From contig JASLVT010000031.1 of NCBI GenBank assembly GCA_030741175.1, forward strand, positions 1 to 9,991: a DNA stretch of 9,991 bases, written 5' to 3'. This document shows, in pieces, positions 8,113 through 9,991 of the stretch (positions are counted from its first letter, which is position 1; each line of letters begins with the position of its first letter). The stretch is from Porticoccaceae bacterium (lineage in GTDB: Bacteria; Pseudomonadota; Gammaproteobacteria; Pseudomonadales; Porticoccaceae). The position numbers were made by a program, and so were the translations under genes. The notes beneath the pieces are model-generated. The model did no database searches, had not been told where the DNA came from, and saw nothing but the letters and a program-made list of their open reading frames with translations.

Positions 8113-9303
8113 TCAGGCTGTCTCAAGTTGGTAGTAATCCATCAATATCTGGGCTACCTCAGGACGTGAGAATTCCGGTGGCGGCGCGATACCATCCCCT
8201 AGCATCTGCCGTACCTTGGTGCCGGACAGCAGGATAAAATCATCTTTGGTGTGATCTTCCGCTTCATTCATCATCACCACACGACCCAGTTTTTTTGAAA
8301 AAGCTGTATGGTCAGCATTGAATATTTCAATCTCTAATGCACCCGCTGGCACCTGTTCAATAAAAATAGTCTGTGCATCAAAAGCACCATAATAGTCGCC
8401 AACCCCAGCATGATCACGCCCAACAATAAGATGTGTGCAACCCATGTTTTGGCGAAATACTGCATGCAGGACGGCCTCTCTCGGGCCAGCGTAGAGCATA
8501 TCGAAACCGTAACCAGTAACCATCACTGAATTGGCGGGGAAATACAGCTCTACCATTTTGCGAATACAGTCATCGCGCACTGAGGCGGGAATATCACCCT
8601 TCTTAAGTTTGCCCAATAGCATATGCACCACAACGCCATCGGCATCCAAACGCTCCATTGCCATGCGGCATAATTCTTCATGGGCTCTATGCATGGGATT
8701 GCGAGTTTGAAACGCCACTACCTTTTGCCAACCGCGCTCAGCGATTTCATTGCGAATTTCGACCGCGGTTCTGAAGGTATCGGGAAAATCTGCTTGGAAA
8801 TAACTGAGGCTCAATACCTGTATGTTGCCAGATACCAAATGGCGACCTAGGCCAGTGAAGGTAGCGACACCCGGATGCTCGGGATCCAGAGTGGCAAAAA
8901 TTTGTTCCGCCATGGTATCAATTTGCGCGTCAGTGACTGCTTCGATGGCATCGACATCCATAATAGCCATCACTGGGTTCCCCTCAGTGTTGGGATCGCG
9001 CAAAGCAATTCGCTCAGCACCTGAGATAGCACTGATATCCTCTACCAGATTCATTACCGGAACAGGCCAAAAAAGGCCATCGCGGGTTTGCAAATTGGCG
9101 GCTACTTCAAGTGAATCAGCAAGATTCATATAACCGGTCAAGGGGTTAAAGTAACCAGCGCCAAGCATCACGGCATTGGCAGCTGCAGCGGAATTAAGCA
9201 CAACTGAAGGTAGTCCTTCTGCTTCCAGTAATAGCTGTTGTCGCTGTTGCTCATCAGTGACTAGTAATGGATTGAGGGTATCTGAGCCATGGGGCTTGAT
9301 CAA
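8113..9303 (-). CDS. sat: Sulfate adenylyltransferase (ATP sulfurylase), single-chain type
   Basis: Cytosolic enzyme that joins sulfate and ATP to form APS and pyrophosphate. It is the homo-oligomeric Sat type, not the CysD/CysN heterodimer used by E. coli. With the TTG at 9303 the product is 396 residues, normal for the family. It shows a PUA-like N-terminal domain beginning IKPHGSDTL, the catalytic QTRNPMHRAHE (199-209), GRDHAG (295-300) and SGTKVR (360-365). I prefer this TTG because AGGAG lies 8 nt upstream and family members begin at about this PHG motif. The alternative ATG at 9378 would add 25 unconserved residues and overlap cysC by 23 nt. A separate cysC lies 52 nt upstream, and the DHH gene follows after 5 nt. 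There is no fused APS kinase domain, so the pair makes PAPS as two proteins. Confidence 0.96.
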   Translation of the reverse strand: MIKPHGSDTLNPLLVTDEQQRQQLLLEAEGLPSVVLNSAAAANAVMLGAGYFNPLTGYMNLADSLEVAANLQTRDGLFWPVPVMNLVEDISAISGAERIALRDPNTEGNPVMAIMDVDAIEAVTDAQIDTMAEQIFATLDPEHPGVATFTGLGRHLVSGNIQVLSLSYFQADFPDTFRTAVEIRNEIAERGWQKVVAFQTRNPMHRAHEELCRMAMERLDADGVVVHMLLGKLKKGDIPASVRDDCIRKMVELYFPANSVMVTGYGFDMLYAGPREAVLHAVFRQNMGCTHLIVGRDHAGVGDYYGAFDAQTIFIEQVPAGALEIEIFNADHTAFSKKLGRVVMMNEAEDHTKDDFILLSGTKVRQMLGDGIAPPPEFSRPEVAQILMDYYQLETA

Positions 9304-9311
9304 AGGTATTT

Positions 9312-9316
9312 CTCCT
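9312..9316 (-). promoter_or_regulatory. Ribosome binding site deciding the TTG start of sat
   Basis: The minus strand reads AGGAG here, 8 nt before the TTG at 9303. It lies inside the longer reading frame that begins at 9378, which argues that the longer version is not the real start. Confidence 0.75.
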
Positions 9317-9355
9317 GAATTAAAGATTGATAAAGGTTTAAAAATTGTACCTAGA

Positions 9356-9976
9356 CTAACTTGCGGCAATAAAAGCATGCTCCCGCAGATAGTTGATAAT
9401 GACGTCTACTTCTTGCTCAACGCTCATCTGGTCTGAACGCAAATGAATTTCTGGATGCGGTGGCACTTCATAGGGATCATCGATACCGGTAAAGTTTTTG
9501 ATCTCGCCAGCCCGCGCTTTCTTGTACAGTCCTTTGGGATCTCTTATCTCTGCTTGATCCAAAGAACAGTCGACAAACACTTCAACAAAATCACAACCGG
9601 CATCGCCATGAAGTTGACGGACACGATCTCTATCGACTGTGTAGGGGCTAATAAAACTCGCAAGCACAATAACCCCGGCATCGACAAACAGCTTGGCAAT
9701 TTCACCAATGCGACGAATATTTTCGCTGCGATCTTGCGCCGAAAACCCAAGATTTTTATTGATACCCAAACGGATATTATCGCCGTCCAGACGATAAGTG
9801 AGTTTGCCATGTTGGTATAAGGTTTTCTCTAGGGCGACAGCAATAGTACTTTTGCCACTACCGGACAGACCAGTAAACCACAATGTCACGCCTTTCTGCC
9901 CGAGTAGCTGAGTACGATCCTCGCGGTTCACCTCGCCATCGTGCCAGTGCACATTGGTTGATTTCTGTTCCGTCAT
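9356..9976 (-). CDS. cysC: Adenylylsulfate (APS) kinase
   Basis: Cytosolic kinase that phosphorylates APS at the 3' position to give PAPS, the donor for sulfate reduction and sulfotransferases. The product is a complete 206 residues. It has the P-loop GLSGSGKST at 36-44, LDGDNIR at 63-69, [15 protein letters not shown] from 78 to 92, and ISP at 109-111. S110 corresponds to the serine phosphorylated in the E. coli enzyme. The later [22 protein letters not shown] (139-160) is the usual APS-binding lid region. The ATG at 9976 is preceded by AGGA at 8 nt. It is the first gene of the cluster seen here; its promoter is probably just outside the window, since only 15 bases lie upstream. Followed by sat, which supplies its substrate. 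Nothing about the protein is unusual. Confidence 0.97.
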   Translation of the reverse strand: MTEQKSTNVHWHDGEVNREDRTQLLGQKGVTLWFTGLSGSGKSTIAVALEKTLYQHGKLTYRLDGDNIRLGINKNLGFSAQDRSENIRRIGEIAKLFVDAGVIVLASFISPYTVDRDRVRQLHGDAGCDFVEVFVDCSLDQAEIRDPKGLYKKARAGEIKNFTGIDDPYEVPPHPEIHLRSDQMSVEQEVDVIINYLREHAFIAAS

Positions 9977-9991
9977 GCTCTGATTCCTGTT

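Noticed and set aside
9344..9349. TACAAT as an internal -10 promoter element between cysC and sat
   Set aside because: No recognisable -35 hexamer occurs at 15-18 nt spacing, and cysC-sat co-transcription explains sat expression without it.
9304..9378. N-terminal extension of Sat from the ATG at 9378
   Set aside because: The leader is not Sat-like, overlaps cysC, and contains the ribosome binding site of a better-placed TTG start.
9443..9820. A 125-codon open frame on the plus strand
   Set aside because: It lies wholly inside cysC on the opposite strand, its translation resembles no family I know, and cysC has intact catalytic motifs. The other plus-strand frames (for example 8822-9133 and 6011-6307) fail for the same reason.

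Overview
The window looks like a chromosomal stretch from a gammaproteobacterium, possibly one of the marine lineages; that placement is my inference. It rests on the RhlE-type helicase, the HtpG gene behind a consensus-like sigma-32 heat-shock promoter, and the overall gene style, not on any search. Every credible gene lies on the minus strand, so transcription runs from high to low coordinates. Genes are tightly packed, with several stop/start overlaps. I saw no tRNA, rRNA, CRISPR array, insertion sequence, phage gene or attachment site, and no gene-free stretch longer than about 140 bases.

Region 1 (9976 down to 6660) is a four-gene cluster: cysC (APS kinase), sat (single-chain ATP sulfurylase, probably starting at a TTG), a DHH-family phosphoesterase, and a VOC/glyoxalase-fold protein resembling methylmalonyl-CoA epimerase. 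The first two enzymes convert sulfate to APS and then PAPS. The DHH gene starts 5 nt after sat ends, and the VOC gene overlaps the DHH gene by 4 nt, so the set is probably one transcript. The DHH protein is the best candidate for new biology: it could recycle the pAp left after PAPS is used. Its catalytic motifs are atypical, so the substrate is open.

Region 2 (6522 down to 2533) holds rhlE (DEAD-box RNA helicase), a SulP-family anion transporter with a C-terminal STAS domain, and two tandem hotdog-fold thioesterase-like proteins. Transporter and thioesterase genes are joined by TGATG and ATGA overlaps. A long imperfect hairpin straddles the rhlE stop codon and may limit read-through into the transporter gene.

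Region 3 (2513 down to 1) holds htpG (Hsp90) with its own sigma-32 promoter, a bidirectional-looking terminator, and the 5' part of gpsA (glycerol-3-phosphate dehydrogenase), which starts at a TTG and runs off the window.

Most of the content is housekeeping. The accessory interest lies in the PAPS cluster with its two partner genes and in the transporter/twin-thioesterase cistrons.
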